Shown: piece by piece, positions 14,177 to 23,050 of the stretch
How the letters are laid out: each line of letters starts with the position of its first letter
Position numbering within the stretch: position 1 is the first letter of the stretch
Program-made: the position numbers and the translations under genes
Virus record (IMG/VR): IMGVR_UViG_3300045974_000130
Location: 1 to 35,821 of that record
DNA: 35,821 bases
Origin: a virus
Reading direction: 5' to 3' (one strand)
Notes under the pieces: model-generated
Seen by the model: only the letters and a program-made list of their open reading frames with translations
Database searches by the model: none
Told to the model about the DNA's origin: nothing

Positions 14177-17035
14177 TTAAGATGCAAAAGCTCTATTTCT
14201 TGACATTGCGTCTGTCAGTGCCGGAATGAGCTTGTCGTCTACCAGCTGCTGAAAACCAGTTGCGTCATAAACGCCTTCAATGTGAATAGTGATGTTTGAA
14301 GGGCCGGATGGTTGACTAGAGCCAGATGGTTGAGTTGGTAAACTCTGTGACCCAGAAGATGGCGCTGTAACTGAGCCAGCACTCCCCCCGGAATCATCTG
14401 TGCCCCAAATGGTTGCAATCTGAGCCGCTCCAGTTGCTGCAACGAGCCCGGCCATCACGAAGTCGACATATGGCGGATAAGTTGCCAGTGCCTTAGTTAC
14501 ACCAAGTGCGGTATTTACTACTGCTTCTGCCGACCGTACGCCTTTTTGAACAATAAATGCTTCTTTGGACTTTTTGCCGACAAGGTTCATCATTGCATTA
14601 GCAAAATTTCCAACGTCGCTGACACCCTGACCGACTGTATTAATGATATCGGTGGTAGCCTTGAGTTCTGCCTGCTTCCTCATGTTGGTGTAAGTGTTAG
14701 TAATTTGTGTGCGGCTTAACTGTGCTTCCGTCTCTGAGATAACACCAGCATTCTTGAGAGCATTAAGGTGATTACCCCATGCGATTTGCTCCGCCTGCCA
14801 CGCCTGCATTTTAGATTGCAGTTCAAGCTGTGACTTTGCCATGGGGTCTGACTCGTTGTTTAGAGCCAGTACCTCCTTTTCTTTTTGTAACTGCTCTAAA
14901 TACGATTTTCTGTACTGAGCAGCTCTTTCTTCAAATTCTGCATCTGTATTGGCAAAACCTGCAAACTGACTGATTCCTGATTTAGGGTTGTTGAGGTCTA
15001 AATCGCGCTCCTGAGTCCTAAACTTACCAGCTAACCCACCAGCGTTAAGGTCTAGCCTTCTATCGGCTAAATCCTGCTCAAGTCTCAGTTGCTCACGTGC
15101 TTGGTTCTGTCTGCGAGTAGCCCACCTACCCTCAATCTCTACCCATATCAAAAGGTTCTTGATACGTGCGTCTTTGAGTGCTTCGTCAAGGCTTATGAGG
15201 TTGTTATGAGTAGATTGAGAGTCTTTGTCCCAGTCCGCCCGGATTTTGTCGATACGTGAGCCGTACTCCTTTTCAATCTGCTCTTTTGCTGCTGCGCTCT
15301 TTCCGGCTTTTGAAAGTGCTGTTGTTTCCCACTCATCAGTTGCTTTGGCATCTGCCAAAAGCTGAGATTGCTTGGCATTGTGCTCTGACTCAATAATAAA
15401 TCGTTTAGTTTCGAAATATGCTTCATCTGAAATCTGATTGCGCTTGTGAGCAGCTTCGTTAAGTATTGACTCCTCTTTTAAGCTCGATTCAAGTGCTGAA
15501 AGCACGGCAGCATTGGTTTTTAACTTTGCTTCAAGCTCAGCCTTTGCTTCAATCTCTGCCGCCCGTATTGCGTCCTTGTCTTCTTTGGTTTTAGGCGGAG
15601 CTCCACCGCCTGTTGGCTGAGTGAATGCTTCTTTAGCCTTTTTAGTCGACGCGAAATAGTCATCCAGTCTTTTTTCAGCTCCAGACCAGTCATAGAGTGA
15701 TACCATGTTCTTTTTAATCTCTCCAACTTCACTCTTGAACTTTTCAACGTTGACGGTCAGTAGTTTCTGATACACTCCCTCGTTTCCAAATTCCTTTCCT
15801 GCTTGCTTCAATCCTTCCCAGTTAAGGGTGATTGCATTCCAGATTATTTTTCCAACCACCGGCATTTTTTCAGCGACCATGCCGATACTGTCGAGCATAA
15901 TCCGCCCAAAACTCATAGCCATGGATGGAAACGACATGATGATATTTCCGATTGCGAAAATCTTCTCAGCTACTGTTGGAAGTACAATGGCTGCTATCAT
16001 GTTCCAGCCTGAAAACGCCATGCCTATGAGCTTGACGCCTTTCTCCATTTCTGCCCCAACTTTTGAGTTAAGGATGACACCCACTGTCTCAACAACGCCC
16101 TTAACACCCAGCCAAGCCCGGTGAATGCCATTGCTTATCATCTCTTCGTTTTTCTTCAACCACTCTTGACCAGCCTTAAGCTGCTCATTTATGAAGTTGT
16201 AACCATCCCTAAAGCCTGCATTCATCATCATGGTGTAGATAGTGCCAAACGAGGAAGAAATAGCCGACCACGTATTCTGCATGTCGTCTGATGCTGCACC
16301 AAAGCCCTTGAGTGGGTCTACCAGCTTTTCCAGGATGTCCTTTTGCTCAAGCCCCTTCTTGAGTACGTTATCCCAGTCTGCTACATGCTGCTTGAGGTAG
16401 CGTCCTATAGTCTCATGTATTCCAGTCTGTCCATTCAGCAACCCCATTGTTTCCTGAGACATCTGAATATCTTTATTTTGCGCCCCAGTCTGCATGTAGA
16501 TAGCATTTACAAGGTTTTCAAAACCTTGCAATTGCTTCTTGTTGTTTGAGTCGAGGTAGATACCTTTAAGCATCAACTGGTTGTTGACTTCCATGAAGTG
16601 CTTAAGTTCGGCTGGAGAGCGAGAATCCATCTGCATGAAAATGGGCATAAGGCTCTGGTAATATTTCTTGCCATTGTCATAAGCCGCTTTTGCGTCACCT
16701 TCTGCGTTGGATGCTATCATAGCGGCACCCTTATATAGCTGTAGATTAAAGTCCTCTACTGCCATATAAGCCGGCTTAATAACTGCCGCAATGCCTTCAA
16801 AGCATGTTTTTGCCGCCATAAATACAGCGTCAAATTCTGCCGCTACAGCTCCAAGCTGAGTGCTAAAAGGGCTGATATTTGTGGCTGCATTTTTGGAGTG
16901 CTGGCCTGTCTGGTTGACGAGTTGTTCAAGCCTCTGGTCGATACGGCCGATAGCGGCTACTACATCTTCGGTTCCGGACATTCCGATACCGATAATCATG
17001 CCATCTGCTCCGCCAACTCCGCTTATAACTCCCAT
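14177..17035 (-). CDS. Tail tape measure protein, 952 aa
   Basis: Length, long helical stretches and position between the G/GT chaperone and tail-tip genes identify the tape measure. Hydrophobic segments appear near residues 300-400. A long charged coiled coil spans about 470-760 (many K, E, Q and A). The C-terminal region has the alanine-rich segment typical of tape measures (VTKALATYPPYVDF, then MAGLVAATGAAQIATIWG), then a serine-proline-glutamine linker and a short globular end. At about 0.15 nm per residue the tail would be roughly 140 nm, a general rule of the family. Ribosome site GGGAGG. Confidence 0.9.
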   Translation of the reverse strand: MGVISGVGGADGMIIGIGMSGTEDVVAAIGRIDQRLEQLVNQTGQHSKNAATNISPFSTQLGAVAAEFDAVFMAAKTCFEGIAAVIKPAYMAVEDFNLQLYKGAAMIASNAEGDAKAAYDNGKKYYQSLMPIFMQMDSRSPAELKHFMEVNNQLMLKGIYLDSNNKKQLQGFENLVNAIYMQTGAQNKDIQMSQETMGLLNGQTGIHETIGRYLKQHVADWDNVLKKGLEQKDILEKLVDPLKGFGAASDDMQNTWSAISSSFGTIYTMMMNAGFRDGYNFINEQLKAGQEWLKKNEEMISNGIHRAWLGVKGVVETVGVILNSKVGAEMEKGVKLIGMAFSGWNMIAAIVLPTVAEKIFAIGNIIMSFPSMAMSFGRIMLDSIGMVAEKMPVVGKIIWNAITLNWEGLKQAGKEFGNEGVYQKLLTVNVEKFKSEVGEIKKNMVSLYDWSGAEKRLDDYFASTKKAKEAFTQPTGGGAPPKTKEDKDAIRAAEIEAKAELEAKLKTNAAVLSALESSLKEESILNEAAHKRNQISDEAYFETKRFIIESEHNAKQSQLLADAKATDEWETTALSKAGKSAAAKEQIEKEYGSRIDKIRADWDKDSQSTHNNLISLDEALKDARIKNLLIWVEIEGRWATRRQNQAREQLRLEQDLADRRLDLNAGGLAGKFRTQERDLDLNNPKSGISQFAGFANTDAEFEERAAQYRKSYLEQLQKEKEVLALNNESDPMAKSQLELQSKMQAWQAEQIAWGNHLNALKNAGVISETEAQLSRTQITNTYTNMRKQAELKATTDIINTVGQGVSDVGNFANAMMNLVGKKSKEAFIVQKGVRSAEAVVNTALGVTKALATYPPYVDFVMAGLVAATGAAQIATIWGTDDSGGSAGSVTAPSSGSQSLPTQPSGSSQPSGPSNITIHIEGVYDATGFQQLVDDKLIPALTDAMSRNRAFAS

Positions 17036-17038
17036 TTG

Positions 17039-17527
17039 CTACCTCCCAGACTTCGCCTTTGCTTCCGCTTCTTTTTGTAGCTCTTCGTTTCTACGTGCCC
17101 TTTCTGAACGAGTTATCTCAACTGCATGTCTGAACCTTACCGGCTGGTCTAAATACGTGCCAGGATATGGCAGATGTAAAAGGTTGCCGTCTCCATCTGT
17201 GCAATTGTTAACAAGGTTGATTGTGTCCCACACCCACCCCGGTATTGCCGTCATAGGGCACTCAAACATTCTTAAGTCTCCCATTGCCAAAACTGGCATT
17301 ATTATCGGTCGACTATTTATTGGAGTGTTTGAGTCATACCCCATGATGTCCCATGCCGGGTTTAGGTTCTGCTCTTTTTCTCCCTGCACAATTACGTATT
17401 TATACCCCTTACGATTGCAACAATTCCGAGCCTCTTTGTTGCGTTCTTCGCAAGTGCTGCAATCGTAACCGTAATTTTTAACCTTGCCGGAACTCTTCTG
17501 CAGCGATAGTCGAATCCCGGCTGTTAT
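17039..17527 (-). CDS. Tail assembly chaperone T part, made by -1 frameshift
   Basis: This frame lies in -1 relative to the upstream G gene and has no ribosome site of its own. It is open from the G stop onward, starting ITAGIRLSLQKSSG and ending AKAKSGR, 162 residues. It would be translated only as a G-T fusion of about 424 residues after slipping at 17527-17534. The beginning carries a cysteine cluster (CSTCEERNKEARNCC), possibly a zinc site. In lambda-like phages the GT fusion binds tail tube and tape measure during assembly. The gene order here matches. Confidence 0.75.
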   Translation of the reverse strand: MTAGIRLSLQKSSGKVKNYGYDCSTCEERNKEARNCCNRKGYKYVIVQGEKEQNLNPAWDIMGYDSNTPINSRPIIMPVLAMGDLRMFECPMTAIPGWVWDTINLVNNCTDGDGNLLHLPYPGTYLDQPVRFRHAVEITRSERARRNEELQKEAEAKAKSGR

Positions 17528-17534
17528 TTTTTTT
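17524..17534 (-). other. Programmed -1 ribosomal frameshift site
   Basis: On the minus strand the G gene ends GAC CAA AAA AAA TAA. Eight A in a row give an A AAA AAA slippery heptamer directly before the stop. Slipping back one base continues AAA ATA ACA into a frame that stays open for 162 codons. Position between tail tube and tape measure genes is the classic place for this event. Confidence 0.85.
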
Positions 17535-18312
17535 GGTCTGCCCTCGTGAGGTTGGTGACCGACAAAACAAGCTGCCGTACTTGCTCCACAATCTCGCTAG
17601 GGCCGTCCTTGATAAGCTGCTCTGCGGTAGTGATAATACCTACCCCGTCAACGTCAAGGTTGTGCATTGAGTGGACATGCTTACAAACTACCTTCTCGTA
17701 AGAGCTATTGAACTCTTCCATTGCTTTGTCTACTGGGTAAGAATCCGCGCAACGTGCCTGCTCAACCAAAAGGCTTTCTGTCTCACTTGCGGAAAGTGCG
17801 CTCAATTCCAGCCAGCACTGCTCCTCTGGCGGCAATATTTTGTTGTCGAGGAAGTCAGGAACGATAGAAAAAAGACTCTGAACGCCAGCAACTGGAATTG
17901 TGGTTGTTGCTTCCACTACACCCTCTGCGCCGTTCACGAAATCTTGGTCGCCCAGCTGCAATTTGTAGCCAACCCGGATAGCTTCCGATACGTCACCGAT
18001 AATTTCAGCCGGTGCGTGCTTGTGCATATCTGAGAAAGTCTCGATTTTTCCCACTTTTTCAACTTCGAGATTTACAACTTTTGAAATCTTGGCGTTGACC
18101 AGCTCGAATGTGCGCTTGTTTACCTTTTCTGCGGCCTCTGCGGGGTTCTTTGCGGTCTTCTGGATGTTCATAATGGCGAATGCAAAGAACTCTTTTTCAC
18201 GTGGCGTGAATGCTTTACACTCCACATAGAATTGTTCCTCTGGCTTGCGCTGGCGATTGTCGAGAAAATCCGGCAGATAGCGGTAAACGTGGTTTTGTCC
18301 CTTGACTTTCAT
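17524..18312 (-). CDS. Tail assembly chaperone G-like protein with internal duplication, 262 aa
   Basis: Start at 18312 with ribosome site AAAGGAA; the frame reaching 18375 lacks one. The protein is made of two related halves of about 100 residues. LPDFLDNRQRKPEEQFYVE (13-31) matches VPDFLDNKILPPEEQCWLE (151-169), and APAEIIGDVSEAI (100-112) matches GPSEIVEQVRQLV (237-249). G proteins of siphophages are usually one such unit, so this looks like a tandem domain duplication. It ends at the slippery A8 run and can be extended to the T part. Confidence 0.8.
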   Translation of the reverse strand: MKVKGQNHVYRYLPDFLDNRQRKPEEQFYVECKAFTPREKEFFAFAIMNIQKTAKNPAEAAEKVNKRTFELVNAKISKVVNLEVEKVGKIETFSDMHKHAPAEIIGDVSEAIRVGYKLQLGDQDFVNGAEGVVEATTTIPVAGVQSLFSIVPDFLDNKILPPEEQCWLELSALSASETESLLVEQARCADSYPVDKAMEEFNSSYEKVVCKHVHSMHNLDVDGVGIITTAEQLIKDGPSEIVEQVRQLVLSVTNLTRADQKK

Positions 18313-18404
18313 TGCTGTTCCTTTCTTCGTATGTAATGGGGGATAAAATGAAAGGGTGAGAGCGGATGCCCTCACCCCGAGGGCTAATATTTGCTAACGG
18401 TTAA

Positions 18405-19490
18405 TTAGTATGCGTCTTCTTGGTCGACCAGCATAAATCCGACTGGGTACTTTGTTTCAATCGACATCAGAGTTGACCACTTGAACTTCACAGCTCCGGT
18501 TTTCCCTTCGTCGTTGATATCCGGGTTGTCGGACGATGCCGAACCGGCCGGAATGTCAATCAGTGCGCTGTACTTCTCGGTTGTGGCACCTGCAAGCTGG
18601 CCGTTATTAAATCGCATAACCAGATTGCTTTTCAGGATGGCTGCGAAAATTGCGTCGGCGTGAGCTTTTGGAGAAAAACCAGTAGCCGGTGCTTCGTAGT
18701 CCATGCCAATCTCAATATCCACCTTGAATTGACCGCTACGTACAGTCTTTTTAGGACCGATAGGGCGTTTTTCGTCAATTCCAGTGGTGATTTTTACCGA
18801 GAAGTCATTCGGGATAAACTTAATCATGCCGGATGGGTCGATATCGTCAAAATCAGGGGCTGTGCCAGTGCGAACAATTCCAGCACCGATGAAGAACTCA
18901 GCCAGTCCAGTGGTTGCGATGAATGGTTCAATGTCGGTGAACGTAAAGCCCTCAATTGCTGCCTGTGCCGCTGCTCCGATGTATGCCCCGTCGCCAGTCA
19001 GCTCAAATTTCAGCTTAATGTCTTCGTTAGGCTTGCCGGAAATCTCGCAAGACTTGATGCGGCCACCGCCAAAGTACTGGCTAACGGTTGCACCGTTGAC
19101 CTCTTCGTTGATAAGCAAGCCGATTGCTTTGGTGCCGAGGTGACTACCCGGACCGAATGCCATAGTCAGTGGGTACAAAATGCCTTTCTTTGCTGTTCCG
19201 TCGACTGTTGCACGTGCTCCTGCATATCCGAGGGTATGCTTAAGCAAAATGCCAGACTCAGGGCCAGCATACCAAGCGGTTTCGAGGGAATAACTCCACT
19301 CGTTCTCACGCCTGATAACACTCTGATAACCCAGTGCGTTGCTCATTCCGCGAAATTCTTTGCGGGGCTCGTCCTTCGGCTTTGCCTCTGGCTTGAGCTT
19401 TCCGCTGATGGGAATAGCGATAAGTGTAGGAACTGCCGGCTTTGTTCCCTTTACCGACTCTTCAACCAATATTAAATAGTTACCAGTCAT
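18405..19490 (-). CDS. Major tail tube protein, 361 aa
   Basis: The protein is beta-rich and rich in glycine, as expected for a tail tube subunit (phage tail tube family pattern: GKLKPEAKPKDEPRKEFRG near 30-48, GGGRIKSCEISGKPNEDIKLK near 145-165). It is longer than the ~200-residue minimal tube protein, suggesting an extra surface domain. Gene order tail terminator, tube, chaperone supports the call. Ribosome site GGAGGG before the ATG at 19490. Confidence 0.8.
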   Translation of the reverse strand: MTGNYLILVEESVKGTKPAVPTLIAIPISGKLKPEAKPKDEPRKEFRGMSNALGYQSVIRRENEWSYSLETAWYAGPESGILLKHTLGYAGARATVDGTAKKGILYPLTMAFGPGSHLGTKAIGLLINEEVNGATVSQYFGGGRIKSCEISGKPNEDIKLKFELTGDGAYIGAAAQAAIEGFTFTDIEPFIATTGLAEFFIGAGIVRTGTAPDFDDIDPSGMIKFIPNDFSVKITTGIDEKRPIGPKKTVRSGQFKVDIEIGMDYEAPATGFSPKAHADAIFAAILKSNLVMRFNNGQLAGATTEKYSALIDIPAGSASSDNPDINDEGKTGAVKFKWSTLMSIETKYPVGFMLVDQEDAY

Positions 19491-19550
19491 TTTGTATGCC
19501 CTCCAGTATCGGCTTCGCCGTTTCTTGACTTGTGATTTGTGCCTTTCGGC

Positions 19551-19955
19551 TTACTGCGATATTTCTATGACAATGGTAGAATCTGCGGCAAATCCGGTGC
19601 GGTCGTTTTTTACTACCTTCCATGCCCCGGAAATGATGGTGTTTCGTGCATTTCCTCCACGTGTTGCGTTTGCGTGCATTTCTCCCAGCACTGCTAATTC
19701 AATCGCTGCCAGGTTTGCTACTGCTACATCAGCCGTGGTTGCCTTTTTGGTCTGATACTGAACCTTTAAGGTGTATGCCCGTCTCTTTGGGCCGCCCATT
19801 GCTGCGAGGTCTGCGTTTATGTCGCCCATAAGAACGTAAATGATATGTTCCTGAGCCCCCGGTTCCTTGTCTTCCGTAAAAACTGCCGGCTTGAAAGATA
19901 AATTTTTAAACTCGGCTACGAGGTCTGCAAGGGCTAATGAAAATGACTGTGCCAT
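19551..19955 (-). CDS. Tail terminator-like protein, 134 aa
   Basis: The size, alternating beta pattern and position directly upstream of the tail tube gene match the tail terminator (gpU-like) of siphophages, which caps the growing tube and joins it to the head. The N-terminal helix (FSLALADLVAEFKNL) and ending in a beta strand (STIVIEISQ) are typical. No diagnostic motif is present. Ribosome site AAGGAG. Confidence 0.6.
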   Translation of the reverse strand: MAQSFSLALADLVAEFKNLSFKPAVFTEDKEPGAQEHIIYVLMGDINADLAAMGGPKRRAYTLKVQYQTKKATTADVAVANLAAIELAVLGEMHANATRGGNARNTIISGAWKVVKNDRTGFAADSTIVIEISQ

Positions 19956-19967
19956 CTGTTAGGCTCC

Positions 19968-20435
19968 TTACAAACTCCAGAAATTTTGCCCGGTAATTTC
20001 AACTTCCGGAGCAGTGGGCCATAACTGAAAGCCGCCCGTTCTAAGAAGTTCTTCGTACTGGTCGCGGAACTGGTGACCCCACAACATCCACTGATTATTG
20101 TCATTAGGGTTGATTGCGTACTCATAAAAAATAGTAGCAATGGCCTTGTAACTGATACAATCCAATATCTGCTGCTCCGTGAATTCATCAGCATACGAAC
20201 CCGTCAACTCGTCCCCTTTAAAAAGCTGCTCAAAGTCGAGCTTTCTTTTATTTCTGAGGTCTTTTTTAAGCTCACGGAATGCGTAATCGATAAAATCCGA
20301 TACCGTCTTTGTGACTGTTTCGTCCTGCGTAGGGGGAATTGCCAGCGGGTCGCCCGGAACAATCTTAGTGCCGAGGATGTAGGTCGCAATATCGCCCCTG
20401 TGCTCCAGAACGTATGACTCTGTTGGCTTCATCAT
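19968..20435 (-). CDS. Head-tail connector-like protein, 155 aa
   Basis: This mostly helical protein lies between capsid and tail genes, in the place of head completion or connector proteins. It has two adjacent ATG codons (20435 and 20432). A conserved-looking segment is EQQILDCISYKAIATIFYEYAI near 96-117, split here by reading only its helix pattern. The function is inferred from position; no motif proves it. Ribosome site AGGAT upstream. Confidence 0.55.
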   Translation of the reverse strand: MMKPTESYVLEHRGDIATYILGTKIVPGDPLAIPPTQDETVTKTVSDFIDYAFRELKKDLRNKRKLDFEQLFKGDELTGSYADEFTEQQILDCISYKAIATIFYEYAINPNDNNQWMLWGHQFRDQYEELLRTGGFQLWPTAPEVEITGQNFWSL

Positions 20436-20438
20436 GGC

Positions 20439-20912
20439 TTAAATCCTGTCCATTGCTGGAACTGCTTTTGCCATCTCTGCCCGTATCGCAACCATCTTGC
20501 CTACCAGTGCTGATAAGCTGGTTACGTCGATTAAGCCTTCGAGAAGGGCAAATATTTGGCCGACTGCCGCAAATTGTGCCTTCACCTTGTTTGCAACGTT
20601 GGCGGCGTAGTAATCAGCAACGTGTCCATAAGCATCTGCCATGCTGTCAAAACCGGCCTCAATCAGAATCCGCTCACTGTCCTTCGTGGCGATTTCTTCG
20701 CCCATGGCTTTTAGGAACGGTACGAGGTCAACCAGCAATGCTCCCCTTTCTTTTGCCGTAAGGTGTGACACGTCTATGGTTTCGAACGGGTCGATACCGT
20801 ACTTGGTCAGCACTTGGTCTGCCATTGGCATCAGGGTGTTGCTATAGCCATTGATAGCGTCATAGATGTAATTATTGGCGGCTGCTATGGCTGAGGCTTT
20901 GCTATCAGACAT
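20439..20912 (-). CDS. Hypothetical virion-region protein, 157 aa
   Basis: This helical, alanine-rich protein lies between the small capsid-following gene and the connector-like gene. It has no membrane segment or motif that I recognise (for example KERGALLVDLVPFLKAMG near 56-73). Strong ribosome site AGGGGG. Its place suggests a head completion or structural role. Confidence 0.6.
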   Translation of the reverse strand: MSDSKASAIAAANNYIYDAINGYSNTLMPMADQVLTKYGIDPFETIDVSHLTAKERGALLVDLVPFLKAMGEEIATKDSERILIEAGFDSMADAYGHVADYYAANVANKVKAQFAAVGQIFALLEGLIDVTSLSALVGKMVAIRAEMAKAVPAMDRI

Positions 20913-20925
20913 CTGTTACCCCCTG

Positions 20926-21144
20926 TTACTTCTTGCCGTCTGCGGCTGCGTCTGCTGCTTTCTTGGCATCCTTTGTGTCTGCATCGCTGCCGGTTTTTGC
21001 GTCTTTGGTATCTGCGGCCGGAACAACAACGATGGTGCCATCATCAACAGCGTAGTCTTCACCGTATTCTGCGAAATCAGCGGAAAAGACATTTTTAAGC
21101 TTTTCGCCGGTTTTGAGGTTTATTACGTTTAAAAATGTGGACAT
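20926..21144 (-). CDS. Small virion-region protein with low-complexity tail, 72 aa
   Basis: The first 43 residues are compact (FLNVINLKTGEKLKN, then VDDGTIVVVPA), and the tail is an ADTKDAK-type low-complexity repeat ending in lysines. It directly follows the capsid gene and has ribosome site AAGGAG. Such a protein may be a head decoration or head-tail adaptor, but this is inference. A strong hairpin (21162-21187) separates it from the capsid gene. Confidence 0.6.
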   Translation of the reverse strand: MSTFLNVINLKTGEKLKNVFSADFAEYGEDYAVDDGTIVVVPAADTKDAKTGSDADTKDAKKAADAAADGKK

Positions 21145-21161
21145 TTCGAGCTCCTTTTAAT

Positions 21162-21187
21162 AAGGGGTAGGTGTTACCCTACCCCTT
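21162..21187 (-). promoter_or_regulatory. Strong hairpin between capsid and next gene
   Basis: AAGGGGTAGG (21162-21171) and CCTACCCCTT (21178-21187) form a perfect 10-bp stem with a 6-base loop just after the capsid stop. No T run follows on the minus strand, so it is not a standard terminator. It could protect the abundant capsid mRNA from 3' exonucleases or reduce read-through. Confidence 0.65.
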
Positions 21188-21213
21188 GCTGTAAGTGTTG
21201 GTATCAGCGTTGG

Positions 21214-22152
21214 TTACTTCACCACTGCTGCGTTCTTGATGCCGTTCAGACGACCAATTGCGGTGTCGCTGAATGCTGCCAGGCCGAGGTACCATTCTAC
21301 ACGGGTACGGTAGCAAGGCTTTGCGTCCTGCTCTCCGAGGTCACGTGCGCTGATAGGTCCGGACTGAATGCCGAGCAGGCCACCTTCGCCAACGTTTGCG
21401 CCGTAGATGGATGTAGAAGCTGCTGCACCACCACCTGGAGATGCTTCGGTGAAGGGAAGGATTGCGTTTTTGCCGCTGTCGTAGTTGACAACGTAGATAG
21501 GGCAATCGCCATATTTCGCGATTCTGCGGCCCCATGTGTCAACAGTCCAGTCGAGGTCTCCACCGACTGTCATGTCACGGCTTGCTGCTGTCAAGAGCCG
21601 ACGAACTGCCTTGCTCATGAACATGGAGTTGCAACCGATGACTGCATCAAGCAGCTCGTCGATTTTCAAGAGGGACAATGCGTCACCGCCAGCGGTTGCA
21701 CCGTTAGCAATGAGCTGGTTACCAGATGCAAGACGCTTCTGGAGACCGTCAAACTCTTTCGGATTGCCGGCGTGGTCGCCCTTGAACAGGACTTTTTCGA
21801 TGTTCAGGGCGATGCTTTTGATTTGCATTGCTTCCTGAGTAGCCCTTGCCTGCTGGCCCTGAGTCTTGACAATGAAAGCGTCAACGTCAAGGTCGCCACC
21901 GGCAATGTAGAGAGCTTCGAGGCCGGGAGCAACTGTGCCAGTCCCTTCTACGTAGCCTTCATTGACTCCACGGAATGCGGAACCCGGCAGGTTCTCTTCC
22001 TTGTTGAACTGAACGGCAGAGCCTGCGATGTTCTCGAACTGGAAAGCCCGGAGAATTTCAGAGTTGACTGCGAAAGAAGAGATAACGCCAGAAAGGAATG
22101 CGTTGCCTCCATTGATTGCCAGTTTGCTGGCTTCTGCGAGTGTAATTGCCAT
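21214..22152 (-). CDS. Major capsid protein, 312 aa
   Basis: The 312-residue protein has the composition and pattern of an HK97-fold capsid subunit: an N-terminal arm, a glycine-rich loop (GVNEGYVEGTGTVAPG near 62-77), a spine-helix region (ATQEAMQIKSIALNIEKVLF near 104-123), and a C-terminal part with VEWYLGLAAFSDTAIGRL. It follows a coiled-coil scaffold-like gene, the usual order. No protease gene was seen, so maturation may not need cleavage. Ribosome site AGGAGA. Confidence 0.85.
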   Translation of the reverse strand: MAITLAEASKLAINGGNAFLSGVISSFAVNSEILRAFQFENIAGSAVQFNKEENLPGSAFRGVNEGYVEGTGTVAPGLEALYIAGGDLDVDAFIVKTQGQQARATQEAMQIKSIALNIEKVLFKGDHAGNPKEFDGLQKRLASGNQLIANGATAGGDALSLLKIDELLDAVIGCNSMFMSKAVRRLLTAASRDMTVGGDLDWTVDTWGRRIAKYGDCPIYVVNYDSGKNAILPFTEASPGGGAAASTSIYGANVGEGGLLGIQSGPISARDLGEQDAKPCYRTRVEWYLGLAAFSDTAIGRLNGIKNAAVVK

Positions 22153-22183
22153 GACCTATCTCCTGTGTGTTTAAAGTGTGATT

Positions 22184-22765
22184 TTAGTTGCTTTTGTTGA
22201 ATCCGTACTCTCTACCAAGTCGCATGCGCTCAATAGGAGTGAGTTTCTCCAAGTCCATAGGCTTAGGCTTATCAACTTGGTCACGAGGTGAAGGGTTGCC
22301 GGTTGCTGCGAACAGTCCCTGTGCTTCTGCGTCCGCAATCAGTTCAAGTCTTTCGTCAGCTGGCAATTTCTTCATTTTCTCGTTTTCAAACAGTGCTCTC
22401 AGATTTTCTGGGATGCTCTTGATTTTAGCGTCGAGGACTTTTTGTAGCTTGGCCTCTGTCGCTGTGTCTTGTGCGTCCAGTCGCTCTTGCAGTTTTTCGA
22501 GTTCAGACTTAGCACCATCCCGCTTTTCAGATGCGGTTTTCATGTCTGCTTTCAGTCTGTCGTTTTCTTTCTGCACGTTTGCGAGTTGCGTGCGAATGGT
22601 TGCAAGGTCAGCGTCCGCCGTCCCTTTGCCATCTGCTACACCTGCTGCTCCGCCAGCTGCACCGTCCGATGCGCCGCCGCTTCCTTCTCCCTCACCGTCC
22701 GGTGTGGTTATCAATGCCGATGCCAGTATCGCGTCCACGGTGCCCTGTGCGTCTGCTTTCTTCAT
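22184..22765 (-). CDS. Scaffold protein, 193 aa
   Basis: An acidic, glycine- and alanine-rich N-terminal region (residues 20-50) is followed by a coiled coil at about 52-115 (LANVQKENDRLKADM, then KSELEKLQERLDAQ) and a C-terminal segment that could bind the capsid protein (PIERMRLGREYGFNK). This is the usual architecture of phage scaffold proteins, and the gene lies right before the capsid gene. Ribosome site AAAAGGAGA. A folded leader (22799-22893) precedes it. Confidence 0.8.
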   Translation of the reverse strand: MKKADAQGTVDAILASALITTPDGEGEGSGGASDGAAGGAAGVADGKGTADADLATIRTQLANVQKENDRLKADMKTASEKRDGAKSELEKLQERLDAQDTATEAKLQKVLDAKIKSIPENLRALFENEKMKKLPADERLELIADAEAQGLFAATGNPSPRDQVDKPKPMDLEKLTPIERMRLGREYGFNKSN

Positions 22766-22798
22766 GCGTAAATCTCCTTTTGATAAACTTTAAATTTT

Positions 22799-22893
22799 GC
22801 CGGTGCCTCTTGCTCGCGGGTGGAGGTCTTATGTTGGCCCATTCAACCTATTGAGGGTTGCCCTTCCACGTGGCAGGGTAGGAACTTACCGGC
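22799..22893 (-). ncRNA. Structured 5' leader of the scaffold-capsid operon
   Basis: The leader from the promoter at 22922-22950 to the scaffold gene is about 150 bases long. Arms GCCGGT (22799-22804) and ACCGGC (22888-22893) can close a 95-base fold. Inside are CAACC/GGTTG (22844-22860) and CCTC/GAGG (22806-22825) stems, and CCCT/AGGG arms near 22860-22880. Such a long folded leader is unusual in this compact genome and may control capsid translation or mRNA stability. Confidence 0.5.
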
Positions 22894-22917
22894 TATCTCT
22901 TTTGTTGTTTCAATGAT

Positions 22918-22950
22918 GTGTATTTTACACGTTCAGACCGTGCGTGTCTA
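22918..22950 (-). promoter_or_regulatory. Scaffold-capsid promoter with 26-bp element, copy d
   Basis: On the minus strand TAGACA (22950-22945), 17 bases and TAAAAT (22927-22922). The segment GCACGGTCTGAACGTG matches copies c and f. It would drive scaffold, capsid and probably the whole tail block. Confidence 0.7.
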
Positions 22951-23050
22951 ATCGGTGACAAAGATACGACGAGGAAAGCTCTAAATTTCGCGTTTAAGGG
23001 GTTTATGCACGGATGGGGTTATCAGGATATGGCTAATGGGGAGATAATGG

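Noticed and set aside
18660-19475. Long plus-strand frame opposite the tail tube gene
   Set aside because: It lies entirely antisense to the tube gene, has no ribosome site, and its protein is cysteine-rich with no pattern; typical shadow frame.
21162-21187. Rho-independent terminator after the capsid gene
   Set aside because: The stem is strong but no T run follows on the transcribed strand.
22188-22793. Plus-strand frame of 201 codons opposite the scaffold gene
   Set aside because: Serine/alanine-rich translation of the opposite strand of a low-complexity gene; no start signal.
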